DNA of 64,000 nt from Nematopogon swammerdamellus (GCA_946902875.1 OX336344.1:18435791-18499790), one strand, 5' to 3'; positions 20,357 through 32,083 are shown, counted from the first letter of the stretch. A program made the numbers and translations. Notes: generated from the sequence alone by a model not told the origin.

Positions 20357-20440
20357 TTTTTTTTTTATAGAAACTGAACGGTTGGCTACATCACCTGTCT
20401 ACTACATCCGTGAACTATTTAGATAGCCGTTTCAACCGTT
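20357..20440 (-). repeat. S-family SINE, 3' fragment
   Basis: T run, ATAGAAACTGAACGGTTGGC, TACATCACCTGTCTACTACA, then ATAGCCGTTTCAACCGT. Diverged, with an internal deletion. Confidence 0.65.
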
Positions 20441-20515
20441 AGTTTGAATGAATGAGAAATAGTTTATCTGTACACATTAATTATAGTATGTATGTAGTGA
20501 TCGTTTGCAGTTTAT

Positions 20516-20612
20516 CTAATTGGCTCCAACATGTTATAAGAATGGTTTACGCTTATAGAAAAAAATATTGTATTTGTGAAACATTTTTAGAAATACAGAT
20601 GACTCGTACTAT
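20516..20612 (+). repeat. E-family repeat
   Basis: TCTAATTGGCTCCAACATGT, AATGGTTTACGCTTATAGAA, AGATGACTCGTAC. The same sequence, inverted, occurs at 22627-22719. Confidence 0.65.
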
Positions 20613-20795
20613 TTAGGCAGTCGAAAACACAGTTTCACAGCGTTCACATCATCATGAGAGTGTAATCATTTAACTTTTATTTCAATCTTTTAAAAAAAAC
20701 CGTTTGCAATTCGGTCTTCTTTTTAAGATAATAAATGTTTTGATTACTTAATTAATTCATTACAAAAATAGCTAACAACCATCCCGATTAAACCA
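20613..20795. other. Short spacer
   Basis: AT-rich. Nothing recognised. Confidence 0.4.
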
Positions 20796-20930
20796 GCTTT
20801 CTAATAAAAAAACGCATCCAAATCGGTCCATCCGTTTGGGAGCTACAATGCCACAGCAGACACACATACGCACCTAAACACATACACCAATACACACGTT
20901 AACACCCCTCTTTTTTCGTCGGGGGGTTAA
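20796..20930 (-). repeat. D-family repeat
   Basis: ACGCATCCAAATCGGTCCAT, CCGTTTGGGAGCTACAATGC, and ACACCCCTCTTTTTTCGTCG with GGGGGGTTAA. Inverted relative to the copy at 15841. Confidence 0.72.
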
Positions 20931-21333
20931 AAACAAACGGACGCTTGATTATATTTCTGTCAAAATAATTAAATTTGTTCAGAGGTGGTCGCATGGGAGG
21001 AGGCAATGGATACAAATACAAGATCCCGTATAAAGTATTTCCAAAGAACATAGAGGTAGATCACATGTTAAAGTTGTATTTTGCTCACAGATTCGTTCAC
21101 TCACTCCCAAGATAAACACATCACTTGTTTGTTCACTCAAGAGTAGCATAGATAGAAGACCTAACAGCGTAACCGCCTAGGGAGTATAGTATAGGACAGC
21201 TGCCTCCGAACGTTGTTGTAAACCCGAGAATTATAGGAATATTTTCCAATAATACGTTTTTGTTTAAACCGTTATTTGACGTGGGTGAAGTGAACACATC
21301 ATCGGTAGATCCGTCCTGTCTCTCCTAATAAAT
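20931..21333. other. Unassigned DNA
   Basis: No gene or repeat recognised. Confidence 0.4.
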
Positions 21334-21620
21334 AAAAAAACCGGCCAAGTGCGAGTCGAACTCGCGCACCGAGGATTCCATATCGCCATGTCATGGTCAG
21401 CGCCACTCATGCCATCTATGGCGTGTTTATGAAATGTTTCATATTAGTTCAAATTCATGATTATTTAGTTAAAATGCTTCATACTCTTGTCAGTAGATGG
21501 CGCGCATACACTTTTTAGTTTTTTCTATGGGAACCCCCGTGAATTATTTACATTTTCTTATTTTTATTATTTGTCGTTGTATCGGCCATAATAACCCATA
21601 TTCTGTGAAAATTTCAACGG
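21334..21620 (+). repeat. P-family repeat, 3' truncated
   Basis: AAAAAACCGGCCAAGTGCGA, GTCGAACTCGCGCACCGAGG, GTCAGCGCCACTCATGCCAT, GATGGCGCGCATACACTTTT, ending at AAAATTTCAACGGG. The CAGA tail is lost. Confidence 0.82.
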
Positions 21621-22431
21621 GTCTCTCACCCTTTAAGGTTAAGGGAGGCGATGGCTGACCCCGGTGTGGTGCTCGTGAACGGGTGCTGTTTGTCTCCAGA
21701 CTGGCGTGCTTCATGTGGCAGTGTTATTGTATTGTATTGTATTGCTGTAAGTACCTTAAAAAAATCACTTTGTCATGAATTCGTGTATGTGTTATTTTTT
21801 AAATTTTGTTTTTGGGATGATGAATAAAGGATTTATTAGACATGGTAAGTGACAGCACATGCTTGTTTAGAAAGTGGCAAACATTTTTCTAAAGTAGACT
21901 AAGTGCACATTGAAAATTTGAAAATTTCGAATAAAGTTTCTTGTCAGTTCTTCTATGGTTCTTCTTCACTGTGACAATCGAACTGGCGGAATGTTACAAT
22001 GTGCATATTACATATCTGTGCGCAGTCTGTCTACTGCCAAGAGATGATAAATAAACAATAAACAGTGTGTAACGTAACAGTACATACGGTTTTCACTGTT
22101 ACATTCTGTCATAGCGTTAAATAACGTCCGTGGTTAACCGGGGAATGAGCGTCAGAACTATAAGCGCATAATAGGTTTGAACAAGCGACCAGGGCACAGC
22201 GCGGGGAAGTTCCATCCTCGCCCTGACGAACCATCAAATTGCTTTTGGCAGCTACAATGTACGAACACTTACAGTGCATCTTGTCAAACACTTCACGCCG
22301 CCGTTCAGTATATTACTGAACCAAACAACTGCAGATCGTGACAAAATAAGCTAAAATGGACTGCATTTTATGGGAAAAAAAATTGGTCTGATTTCTGTAC
22401 CCACATAGGTACGTTATTTGTGGTGATTTTT
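21621..22431. other. Unassigned DNA
   Basis: A (TATTG)n microsatellite lies at 21725-21747. No gene recognised. Confidence 0.4.
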
Positions 22432-22818
22432 AGTGTTCCGTGTCCGTCGTACAGGACCCTATTCTTTATTCTTTATTAATTTTTTTTTTTTTTTTTTGTT
22501 AACATTCAGCATTTTGCCAGTTCGTTTATCACAGCAAAGAAGAACTGGCAAGAAACTACGCTGGATACTGTTTTTTACGTCCACTTAGTCCACATTATTA
22601 CAAAGATGTTTGCCACTGCCAATATAGCACGAGTCATCACTATTTCTAAAAATATTTTCATAAACACAATTTTTTTTTCTATAAGCGTAAACCATTCATA
22701 TAACACGTTGGAGCCAATTGGAGCAGGCCAGACAGACCGACAGACAGACAGACAGACAGACGGCGTAGACTTAGTACGTCGTACTCCCGTACGACGAATA
22801 CGGAACCCTAAAAATTTA
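22432..22818 (+). repeat. P fragments around an E-family repeat
   Basis: 22434-22475 is a minus-orientation P end (AGTGTTCCGTGTCCGTCGTA, CAGGACCCTA). 22627-22719 is an inverted E copy. 22722-22818 is a plus P tail (CAGACAGACGGCGTAGACTT, GAATACGGAACCCTAAAAAT). A T18 run lies at 22481-22498. Confidence 0.65.
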
Positions 22819-22851
22819 AATCTAAATTTGGTTTTAATTCATCTGAATACC

Positions 22852-23156
22852 TCATGCTGTATCCCGACAATCGGAGTAAACAGAGTAATGGCTGTTGTGC
22901 TCTTGTAAATTAAAGCACAACACCGACCACCACGTTTAGAATAGTGTTAAGACACGATAACTATCAAGCGGCAAGTAAGGCACGATGATCCACCTGCTGC
23001 ATGGCACGGCGGAAGCACCGTTCCAAGGTGAGAGGTCGCTACCATGCCGCCCTTTAGCGCAACATCTTGCCATTGTCCCTTAATCGCCTTTTACGACATG
23101 CACGAGGAGAGATGCAATGGGGATATTTTTTTTAAGTACCAGCCCACACTATATTG
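22852..23156 (+). repeat. B-family repeat, near full length
   Basis: CATGCTGTATCCCGACAATC, GTAAACAGAGTAATGGCTGT, the hairpin (TGTTGTGCTCTTGTAAATT / AAGCACAACACCGACCACC), CAAGCGGCAAGTAAGGCACG, CGCCTTTTACGACATGCACG, GGAGAGATGCAATGGGG. Confidence 0.8.
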
Positions 23157-23599
23157 TGTACCTACCTGCATATTATTATTCTACTTCAAGAAAGCTACAA
23201 AGTGGATGAAGATATTTTAAATTGTGAAAATTCTTAAAAATATATACCAAGTTATGCCGTAAAAAACCGACTGTGTTACCTTTAGTATAAAGATGATTTT
23301 CGACATCGTCTACATCGACTCTTATTGCTTGCTTAGCTAATTTAAACTCATTTATATTTTTACCTCAGCTTCTGACCGTACCAGTATAAGTGATTCATAT
23401 TCTTTCTTACGCTCTGGGTGGTTGTTTAGAATATTATTCCGTTCTTGTTGTATCTACGTTTTTAATGTACTCTCTAATGTTTCAATTTCGCCGCCATTTT
23501 GAAAGCTAAACAAGAGAAGGGATTGCTACATTTAGTCAACTGTAGCTTGAACTCCGCTTGTGTTGCACTTTGGCATTACGAACAAACACGTAGAAAAGG
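23157..23599. other. Unassigned DNA
   Basis: No recognised gene or repeat. Includes GTTTCAATTTCGCCGCCATT near 23480. Confidence 0.4.
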
Positions 23600-23782
23600 C
23601 TCCCTGCTCATATATTTCCCCCAAAGTACAGTCTCGGGTTCTTAAAGACGGGCGTGAATCGGGCAGGCCAGCATGGCATTCGCAACCCCCGCCTACGACC
23701 GAATGTCCATGGGCGCGCCGTTACGTTTAGTTCCTCGCTCCGGGGGCATCGTCAGGAGCATGAGGACTCGCGACGAAACTTA
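23600..23782 (+). pseudogene. LINE reverse transcriptase C-terminal fragment
   Basis: Frame LPAHIFPPKYSLGFLKTGV, NRAGQHGIRNPRLRPNVHG, to a TAA at 23780. Same family as the fragment at 20080 (FPPKYSLG...). The reverse transcriptase core is missing. Plus orientation. Confidence 0.72.
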
Positions 23783-23892
23783 TAACCTAAAACAGTACTA
23801 TAATGTGTAACAGCTATAAAAGCCTAAACGAACATAGAACTAATGTTCCTTGTTTCACTTCTGACCTCGTTCATATGCATTTTTATTCAATG

Positions 23893-25236
23893 ACTAGCTT
23901 TTGCCCGCGGCTTCGCTCGCGTGAAATTCGTATTTCAAAGGATGAACTAAGGGCAAGCTGGATTCAGGTACTTAAACGATAAACCGTCTCGAAGAAAGTG
24001 AGTAACTTTTTGAGGCCGAAGGCGGAATTGCGTTCAGGAAGACGATAAACCTTCTCGAAGACAGTAAGTAACTATGGGCGAGGCCGAAGGCCGAGCTGCG
24101 TTCAGGATAAGGGTAACCTTTTCGAAGAAAGTAAGTAACAGAGGGCGAGGCCGAAGGCCGAGCTGCGTTCAGGAAAACGATAAACCTTCTCGAAGACAGT
24201 AAGTAACTATGGGCGAGGCCGAAGGCCGAGCTGCGTTCAGGATGAAGGTAACCTTTTCGAAGAAAGTAAGTAACAGAGGGCGAGGCCGAAGGCCGAGCTG
24301 CGTTCAGGAAAACGATAAACCTTCTCGAAGACAGAAAGTAACTATGGGCGAGGCCGAAGGCCGAGCTGCGTTCAGGAAGAGGATAACCTTTTCAAAGAAA
24401 GTAAGTAACAGAGGGCGAGGGTGAAGGCCGAGCTGCGTTCAGGAATACCATAAAACTTCTCGAAGAAAGTATGTAACAAAGGGCGAGGCCGAAGGCCGAG
24501 CTGCGTTCAGGAAGACGATAAACCTTCTAGAAGACAGTAAGTAACTATGGGCGAGGCCGAAGGCCGAGCTGCGTTCAGGAAGAGGATAACCTTTCCGAAA
24601 AAAGTAACAGAGGGCGAGGCCGAAGGCCGAGCTGCGTTTAGGAAGACGATAATCCTTTTCGAAGACAGTAAGTAACTATGGGCGAGGCCGAAGGCCGAGC
24701 TGCGTTCAGGAAGAGGATAAACCATCTTTAAGAAAGCAAGTAACAAAGGGCGAGGCCGAAGGCCGTGCTTCGTTCAGAAAGAGGATAACCTTTTCGAAGA
24801 ATGTAAGTAACAGTGAGCGAGTCCGAAGGCCGAGCTGCGTTCAGGAAGACCATAAATCTTCTTGAAGAAAGTAACTTCTTTGTTACTTACTTTCTTCGAA
24901 AATGTTTATCTTGTTCCTGAACACATCTCGGCCTTCGGTCTCGCCCATAGTGACTTACTGTCTTCGAGAAGGTTTATCCTCTTCCTGAACGCAGCTCGGC
25001 CTTCGGCCTCGCCCTTTGTTACTTGGTTTCTTCGAGAGGGTTTAGGATCTTCCTGAACGCAGCTCGGCCTTCGGCCTCGCCTTTTGTTACTTACTTTCTT
25101 CGAGAAGGTTTATAGTCTTCCCGAACGCAGCTCGGCCTTCGGCCTCGCCATTAGTTACTTACTTTCTTTGAGTACGTTTATCGTCTTCCTGAACGCAACT
25201 CATTCACAAACTTTCGCGTTTATAATATTAGTAGGA
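23893..25236. mobile_element. C-family element expanded by minisatellite, arms inverted
   Basis: Starts CTAGCTTTTGCCCGCGGCTT ... GAAATTCGTATTTCAAAGGA. About 13 direct units of 64-70 bp (GGGCGAGGCCGAAGGCCGAG, CTGCGTTCAGGAAGACGATA, ACCTTCTCGAAGAAAGTAAG) run from 24005 to 24870, then switch to about four inverted units from 24890 to 25200. It ends with ACAAACTTTCGCGTTTATAA and TATTAGTAGGAT, a typical right terminus of this insect repeat type. The inverted turn at about 24870 makes it a second fold-back array like 3585-5121. Confidence 0.75.
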
Positions 25237-25339
25237 TGTATTTTGGGTAGGTTCGGAGTGAGGCCTGATTTTAGAAATTATTCCCAATTATCGGATGCAT
25301 GCAAGTAAATCCGAAAGCAACAGCTAACAATATATAAAT

Positions 25340-25715
25340 TTTTGAAATGTGTTAATTAAGCCCTTTCATTTGATCCCAAAGACGACATCATTAAGAAAAA
25401 TTTTTTTAGGTCATGACTTTATGTCCTTTAGAGGGCGCCATATACAATTTTAAGGGACGTCACATAGCCTCTATCCAGCGTCAAGACGCATCCAACGATA
25501 CCTCATTTGTCAAATTATGATAAGTAGTTTCGAAGTTATGTATGAGGGAACAGATGAACATACATACATACATACATACATACATACATACATACATACA
25601 TACATACATACATACATACATACATACATACATACATACATACATACATACATACATACATACCGGTCAAACACATAACTCTCATTTTCGCTTCGCCGTA
25701 GTCGGGTAAAAATAA
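25340..25715 (+). repeat. F repeat with (CATA)n array
   Basis: AAATGTGTTAATTAAGCCCT, ATGTCCTTTAGAGGGCGCCA and GATACCTCATTTGTCAAATT lead into about 26 CATA units at 25557-25662, then GGTCAAACACATAACTCTCA and TTCGCTTCGCCGTAGTCGGG. The frame crossing it on the minus strand (VCMYVCMY...) is repeat translation. Confidence 0.75.
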
Positions 25716-25924
25716 GAATCTTTTCGCTAATAGTGCGCGCATACTACACTACGTACAATATAATAAACATACGATCAAATAACTTAAATCAAATAGGAAC
25801 TCCAGTTAAGTAAATATCCGCTAGCATCGACTTGCAACAACACATTTACCTAAAATTTGTTTGGTTTGCACCTAAAATTAATCACATAGATACCTAATGA
25901 AGTAAACCTCTGGCTCGAGACAAT
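25716..25924. other. Spacer
   Basis: AT-rich. Nothing recognised. Confidence 0.35.
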
Positions 25925-26055
25925 GCATACACACACCGCGCTCGGCCAGACCGCACCCCGCGCCGTGCGCGCGCCCGCGCCTCCGCCTCCGCCGCCAGCC
26001 TCCGCTAGCTAGCTAGCCGCCACAAACCGCCGCCGCCGCGCCGCGCCGCTTTTAA
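25925..26055. other. CpG- and GC-rich island
   Basis: CCGCGCTCGGCCAGACCGCA, CGTGCGCGCGCCCGCGCC, CCGCCGCCGCGCCGCGCCGC, and a (CTAG)n-like GCTAGCTAGCTAGCC. Stands out from the AT-rich surroundings. Could be a promoter or unannotated 5' exon, with no further support. Confidence 0.35.
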
Positions 26056-26335
26056 TTCGATTCGATTTGTATGGGAGCCACATCTTAGCGTAGCCGAAAG
26101 TGAATTTTAGTTTGCCTATCCTGTGTCCCGTATAGTAAAATGGGCTTGTACTAAGTTTCATCAAATTCGGATGATGGCTTAAGGAATTATGGAGGAACAT
26201 ACATACATACATACAGAAAAGATTTCTAAAAATCGTCAATTTAGCATTAGTATCATACATAGTGACTACAAACTCAATATTTCCTAAAACAAAGTAACTT
26301 ACTCCATGACCACCCCTTACAGATTTATTATTAGT
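26056..26335 (+). repeat. C-family repeat lacking its 5' end
   Basis: TTTGTATGGGAGCCACATCT, TAGTAAAATGGGCTTGTACT, ATTATGGAGGAACATACATA, AAACAAAGTAACTTACTCCA, TGACCACCCCTTACAGATTT. Confidence 0.8.
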
Positions 26336-27556
26336 ATATATATTGATGTTTTCAGCGTTCTATACAATATTGGAGGAGAACTTGGTATTCAATAGAAAAC
26401 ATTGCCATCTAGCGTTAAACGAATGCAACGCTTGTGAAGTAGTATGCTGAGCAAGGACCGTGCTGTTGAAGTGAAGGATAACCTAGCTAGAGTATTACTA
26501 CAACGAACGTTCGGCGAACGATCGTCGGACCGTTCGGCAAATTGTAAATATTTTGGAAACTACGTGATATGCGTGCACTTATTTATTTAATTTTTTTATG
26601 GCACTTATTTGTGATATGTGACGCCGTCATCCTTGTTTCTCTTCCCAGTACGATTTTTACAGTGTCGCAAGGGACACGTAGGCATTATATTTGTAGAAAA
26701 CTACGATCGGCGCGCCTACGCTCGTCGAGCGTGCGAGCGTGCGACTGGCAGACCGTCAACTCGAGATCCACCGTTTGGCTTATGTCAGTAGGAACCGATC
26801 GAGCGTATTTGATGTGAAGTCTATACATAATTCAATGTTTTTACTACAATTTATACAGCAATGTTTATTGAATACCTGCCAAATAATAGAGTCCGCATCG
26901 AAATTTCACTGAAGTAACATATTCCAAGGCAACACACATCACAGTCGAGTTAATGCAGGAATCCCCCGACGACCTCCGCCTGCGTTACCTCGACTTCGCG
27001 CCAAACTAATTAGATAACTTTGTAAGTGCGTCATGAATATTAAGTGGGCTGATAACGCCTTTCAAAAGTTACATCGGCGTACATATTTTCTTATTTACAT
27101 ACATTGTTCTCCAACTTCGGATAGGAAAGCTCGACCCCCAATTTGTTGCCGCGTTACTGTTGTTTTATGTAAATGAAGCGTTGTTTATCGAATTTCAATG
27201 GCTGTATTAAGTGAAATTTGCCTGGGAGCTCGCTGTTCACTTAATGAATAGCTGGTGTCTTGCAAACTCTGTTATCTGCGTTGAAATACTGTGAAGAAAC
27301 TGTGAAACGGCAGGGGGGGGGGGGGGGGGGGCTCGTCTCGCTGCGCTGTCGGCGTTGGGGGATAGCGATGTTAGCGGCAAGAACGATCAAAGATTGACAA
27401 GCTATTCGTGAACCTATATTTAGCGTCTAGAGAATCTAGGGCTGCCAAGATAGACGCTAAGCTCATATATGGAGAGAGCTTCGAAAACGTCACTGGAAGC
27501 ATCCTACAGAATATGGATAGGTAGAGAGAGGGAGGTCGAGAGCGGGACTAGCAGAC
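26336..27556. other. Unassigned DNA with a G19 tract
   Basis: Homopolymer of 19 G at 27313-27331. GC-rich CGGCGCGCCTACGCTCGTCG near 26710. The frame at 26569-26817 has a hydrophobic start but no recognisable domain. No gene called. Confidence 0.4.
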
Positions 27557-27710
27557 GAGGGCTTGATGCGAGCCGAAACGTGAAGCATGCGCGGGAAATT
27601 TAGAGTGGCCACTCGCTAGTCCTCCTCCCTAGTCCCGACCTCGATTAACACCCTCCTCTACTGCCGATGGGCCCGGATATGTTCGGTGAAGCCATCGCAA
27701 GCTTAGTTCC
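27557..27710 (+). repeat. G-family repeat
   Basis: GAGGGCTTGATGCGAGCCGA, AGTGGCCACTCGCTAGTC, CTGCCGATGGGCCCGGATAT, GTTCGGTGAAGCCATCGCAA. Nearly identical to 62114-62254, which lacks 13 bp present here. A diverged inverted copy lies at 51911-51991. Confidence 0.78.
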
Positions 27711-27739
27711 TTCCCTCACTATTATAGACACGTGCATTT

Positions 27740-28188
27740 TTTTTTATGTAAACCAACATGGGTGGCTGTGCCGAGAGACCAATGGTGCAGACAACAGAGC
27801 CAAAAACACCTCTCCTCGCGAAACCACGCTCAGTTAGGTGCCATGCCAGCAGATTTGCGGACTGTTGCTATGCTTTCTAGCCTGTTAAACCATCGATGAA
27901 CGGTGTTTTCGGCGAATAGTTCTATCGGCGATGGATTTATTCGTGGAACCAACCATCGACTAAGAGTGATTTCGGCGAACCGTACCATCGGCGAAGGGGG
28001 ATTCGCTATACCGTTGGGAGCTCCGCCGGAAGACAGTTCCACACCCTAGCGGTGCGACAAAGAAACGATTCAGAGAACCGATGGGTTTTCAAAAACCCAA
28101 TGTCAACAACAAAAGCGTGCTGAGGCTCTCTGCGATGAGTCATGCGGAGATAGGACCGGTGGCACGGAATAAGGGATGCCAGTTCCAC
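27740..28188 (-). pseudogene. LINE 3' end with a reverse transcriptase C-terminus
   Basis: On the minus strand the frame reads FSESFLCRTARVWNCLPAEL then PTV and a stop at about 28008: S.SFL.R.A..WN.LP is the usual closing block of LINE ORF2. The following 27840-28005 holds imperfect repeats of TCGGCGAA and CCATCGGCGA. The element ends near a T run (27739-27746, an A run on the minus strand). Confidence 0.65.
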
Positions 28189-28221
28189 AGAGCAGCATTT
28201 ATGTAATCTTTATCTAATAGT

Positions 28222-28575
28222 AACAGTAGCTCAGTATGGCTCAGTGGTGCGGTCGGTCGACTGTTGTTAGGCAACCCTAAACACTGTCAGTACTTGAATG
28301 GGTGACCGCTCGACCGTTGAAGGCTGACCGTGGTATACGGATTCTACGTAAAACTGTAGGTCCCTTCCCTTCTTACCTTACGTAGGGTTTATCCCGCCCG
28401 GGTTGCTACCACCGCACTGAATGAAGCTTCGGTCGAAACTGCTATGTAAATAGTTTGCGTATAGTTCAGTGTAGCCGACATGAAATGACGAAGCACTGAC
28501 ATGGCACCTAGTTCACCCGGTGTTATGCGCTGACATCACGGCTGTTGTGAGGTGACTTTGCCTTACAAAAAATAA
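28222..28575 (+). repeat. S-family SINE
   Basis: Head with CAGTATGGCTCAGTGGTGCG, 5S-like GTCAGTACTTGAATGGGTGA, CCGCTCGACCGTTGAAGGCT, a disturbed B box (GGTATACGGATTCTACG), body and short A tail. Confidence 0.8.
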
Positions 28576-29156
28576 CAGACTAGTGCACCCATCCCATCCC
28601 ATCAACGTGGATTAGTAACTGTGAAAAAAAAAATTTCATTGATGAGTTTTATTCTGATGAAAATTGTATAGAAGTAACACTTCTTGGATATTTCGAATGA
28701 AAAAGAAAAAGTTGTACCTAAATATCCACCGAAATTTGATCAAACGGGAACTGTAATAGGTAATGTACGTACATGACCCGAAAGGCGAATAATTTATTTC
28801 CTTAAGCTGACAGATTCCAGTAAAGGATGAGCGATTTAATAGCCAATCGGATTTGGAATCGAATCTAAATCTCAGGACGAGACGATTTTAAAAAGGCCGC
28901 GAACGAATCCGATCGAGCGGGGACTTCGCCCGCGAGGAGATCGGAAATGCGAAAGATTTGGAGCGGGGAATCCCCGGACATCGCTCACCCTTGCTCCCTC
29001 ACCTGACTAATTGGTGGAGTCTAGCGAAGACTCCCAGTCAGCACAGAACGCGCAATTTTACAAAATTGCGCTCTCATCCTTAGTCCACATTTATAATAAT
29101 TTTGTTTTTCTTTCTGACTAAATTTTATATTGTAAAAATGCGACCATGTGGAAATC
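28576..29156. other. Unassigned DNA
   Basis: No gene or repeat recognised. Confidence 0.4.
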
Positions 29157-29553
29157 TTTTTTTATTTTATGGAAACTGACACGGTTGGCTACATTACCTA
29201 CAACATCCGTGATGTCAGCCCATAACACCGGGTGAACTAGGTGCCATGTCAGTGCTTCCCCCTTTGATCGTGCTGGCTACACTGACCTGGTCGGAAAACA
29301 CAAACTCTTTACCTACATAACCGTTTCAACCGACGTTTCATTCAGTGCGGTTGTACCACCCCGGGCGGGTTAAACCCTATCACCGAGTAAGATTAGTAGG
29401 GAAGGGACCTACAGTTTTACGAGGAATCCGAACCTCGGTCAGCCTCCAACGGTCAGCGGTCACCCATCCAAGTACTGACCGCGCCCAGCGTTGCTTAACA
29501 TTCAATAGCGACAGTTGACTGTCTGCCTGCACCACTGAGCTATCGAGGCTGAC
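29157..29553 (-). repeat. S-family SINE, full length
   Basis: Minus orientation from the T run (ATGGAAACTGACACGGTTGG) to CTGAGCTATCGAGGCTGAC. The 5S-like segment is well kept (complement: CACCCATCCAAGTACTGACC then GCGCCCAGCGTTGCTTAAC at about 29461-29500). Confidence 0.85.
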
Positions 29554-30857
29554 GTGACATCGTTAAAGTTCTGATTGAAATCAGTCCAGAATACTTCGAA
29601 ATACGGTTGACAAGCCGACAACAGTCAGGACTTCGTAGAGTGAAACTATAAATGAAAGAAACAAAATCTTCTACAAAGTTACCTACTACCTAATACCTAT
29701 TATTCTTATCAAATCATTTAATTAAAAGTGTCGGCGGTATTGCTGACGTTAAGAAAATTATCACGGAGCCAAGAAAATAAGATCAGTAAAGGGCTACTAT
29801 AATTTACACGAGTAACAATCATACGACTAGACAGCTCAACTGTAACATTTTAACGTCAAACATTTGAATATGGAACGAAGCGGTTTGCACTCTATCCAAG
29901 AATATGTGACACATTCTATCGCGGCAGCAGAAACGCCGCGCCGCCGACCGCCATCTTGCGGAGCCGGCTAGAACTAATGCGGCGCCATTTGTAAAGGATG
30001 ACTGTTGCTGCTGTGCGCTGCGGTCAGGAAGGGCCAAATTACAAACAATTAACTAGCTACGGGGCACAGAGAGCGGAGGGCGCTTCCTTCCCGGGGGCTT
30101 GCAGAATGTGGGGCTTTTAAATACACAACACTAAAATAATTCATAGCCCAATCGGTGCTTCGTTGGTTCCCCGCGAAATTCACCCGGCTATTTCTGCGAG
30201 CATTTAATGAGCTTCCATGCTGATGTCTTTTCACGGTTGAACTTGCTAAACATTTATTTTGATAGCGTATTGAAGTGTTATTTTACCTATAATGACAACA
30301 AATGCACCAAGATATCTTTACTTGGAAGTTAACTTTCAGTCATGAAATATACCTACAACGCCGGAGCTAAAAATGTGTATTTCGACCGAACAACTTAGAT
30401 TTTTTTTATTTTTTGATATCATGAAGTTCATTAAAGTTTATTGAGTCATCCATCACTAATACGTCACGATCACGATATTCAAAAAATTTAAAAACAGGAA
30501 CGTAGATTCGACTGTTCTCATTACAAGAAAAAAAAAGAATATTCTGATAAGGTGCATACAAATTATAAATGCCGAAAGACGATTTTGTATGGAGAAAGTT
30601 AACTTCCGTCTCGTCTTAAGATGGAATTCTAGAAAGCAATGGAAAAGTCAATATAATGCAAATACGAAATAATTCTATAAATATAAATATAATTCTATTT
30701 ATTGAAAAAAAAGTACCAACATTATTACTTTCCCTTTCCACCCCCGCACCACTCGCACCGGGCAGGGTCTGCAATCTGCATCCCAACAAGCTGGACTTAC
30801 CGCGGATGCGTACCAACCGGTTCTGCAGAACTTTCCTCAACAAAACCGGTACACAAA
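29554..30857. other. Unassigned DNA
   Basis: 29920-30120 is relatively GC-rich and contains CCGCCATCTTG, a Pho/YY1-like motif, but no supported gene. 30600-30840 is AT-rich with short frames only. Confidence 0.4.
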
Positions 30858-30935
30858 CGGTCTACAAACGCAAAATCTCATAAAACAACGTAACTTACTC
30901 CATAACCATCCCTTGCACATTTTTTATTAGTAGTA
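30858..30935 (+). repeat. C-family 3' end fragment
   Basis: GTCTACAAACGCAAAATCTC, AACGTAACTTACTCCATAAC, CATCCCTTGCACATTTTTTA. Confidence 0.7.
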
Positions 30936-31352
30936 ATAGTATTGTAATAATAGTATTGTAGTAATTTACACTAAGGCACGGTCACGTGGTTCGATGTTCA
31001 CAAATACCTACCTATGATTGCTAAGTATGAGAAAATCTCCATTTAATAAAAGTCTGAAAATGTCATAAACGGAAGTTACGGTGCCAGAATTCAATCAAAG
31101 ACAATCTAAATAAAAAAAATCAATATCTCCAGACGCTTACTTTGATATCTGTACTGATTGTAAGCTGACAATAAATTCGTCATAAACCGGGGCCTGGATA
31201 ATAATATGAGCAATCGTATCCCCGCAGTGCGGGGGGGGGGGGGGGGGGGGGGCGGAGTCGGATCCAAGAATTATTATTGTCGTAAATATTTGAGATGAGG
31301 AGTGTTATTGAGCTGGCAGAGGGCAGGTGTGGGGACCACGTAGCTTACACCT
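30936..31352. other. Unassigned DNA with a G22 tract
   Basis: Homopolymer of 22 G at 31231-31252. Nothing else recognised. Confidence 0.45.
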
Positions 31353-31543
31353 GAACTGTGTTATCTTGATATTTTTAGGGTTCCGTATCCGGTACGGGAC
31401 CCTATTACTAAACATACGCCGTCTGTCTGTCCGTCTGTCCGAGGTCGCTGTACCTATCTCTTGAACCGTAATAGGGAACTGTGTAATCTTGATATTTTTA
31501 GGGTTCCGTATCCGGTATGGCACCCTATTACTAAGCCTACGCC

Positions 31544-31574
<31 letters not shown>

Positions 31575-31879
31575 CAAGGGCGCTGTATCTCTTGAACCGT
31601 AATAGGTAGCCCGTTGAAATTTTCACAGAATATGTGTTATTGGCCGATATAACAAATAATAGAAATAAGAAATAGTAATAAATTCGCGGGGGTTCCCATA
31701 GAAGAACCCAAAAAGTGTATGCGCGCGCGCCATCTACCGAATAGAGTATGAAGCATTTTAACTAATCATGACATTTAACTAATATGAAGCATTTCATAAC
31801 ACGCCATAGATGGCGTGAGTGGCGCTAACCATGACATGGCGATACGGAACCCTCGGTGCGCGAGTTCGACTCGCACTTG
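31353..31879 (-). repeat. P-family repeat with an internal 123-bp tandem duplication
   Basis: GAACTGTGTTATCTTGATAT and the P end that follows start at 31353 and again at 31476. The duplication includes about 20 bp of sequence outside the normal P end. The rest runs through CAGAATATGTGTTATTGGCC and GCGCGCCATCTACCGAATAG to GGTGCGCGAGTTCGACTCGC. Confidence 0.8.
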
Positions 31880-32083
31880 ATATAATACCTACGGACTTGA
31901 TTTTATACGCTCCACTATGAAACATCTTTTCCCTATTCTTACTAAAGTAAATTCATTTATATTGCATACATATCTTATCCATCCACCCTCTCTCATATTT
32001 TTTTATTTCAGTTTTTATTTTTTAATGTTTAATAAATTTCATACAAACTATTCTTGTTCGCCTGCATTTATACTTCTCCCACA

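Noticed and set aside
23900..25200. Regularly spaced repeats resembling a CRISPR array
   Set aside because: The whole 64-70 bp unit is repeated, not short repeats with unique spacers, and the setting is a eukaryotic genome.
25557..25742. Repetitive minus-strand peptide (YVCMYVCM...)
   Set aside because: Translation of the CATA microsatellite.
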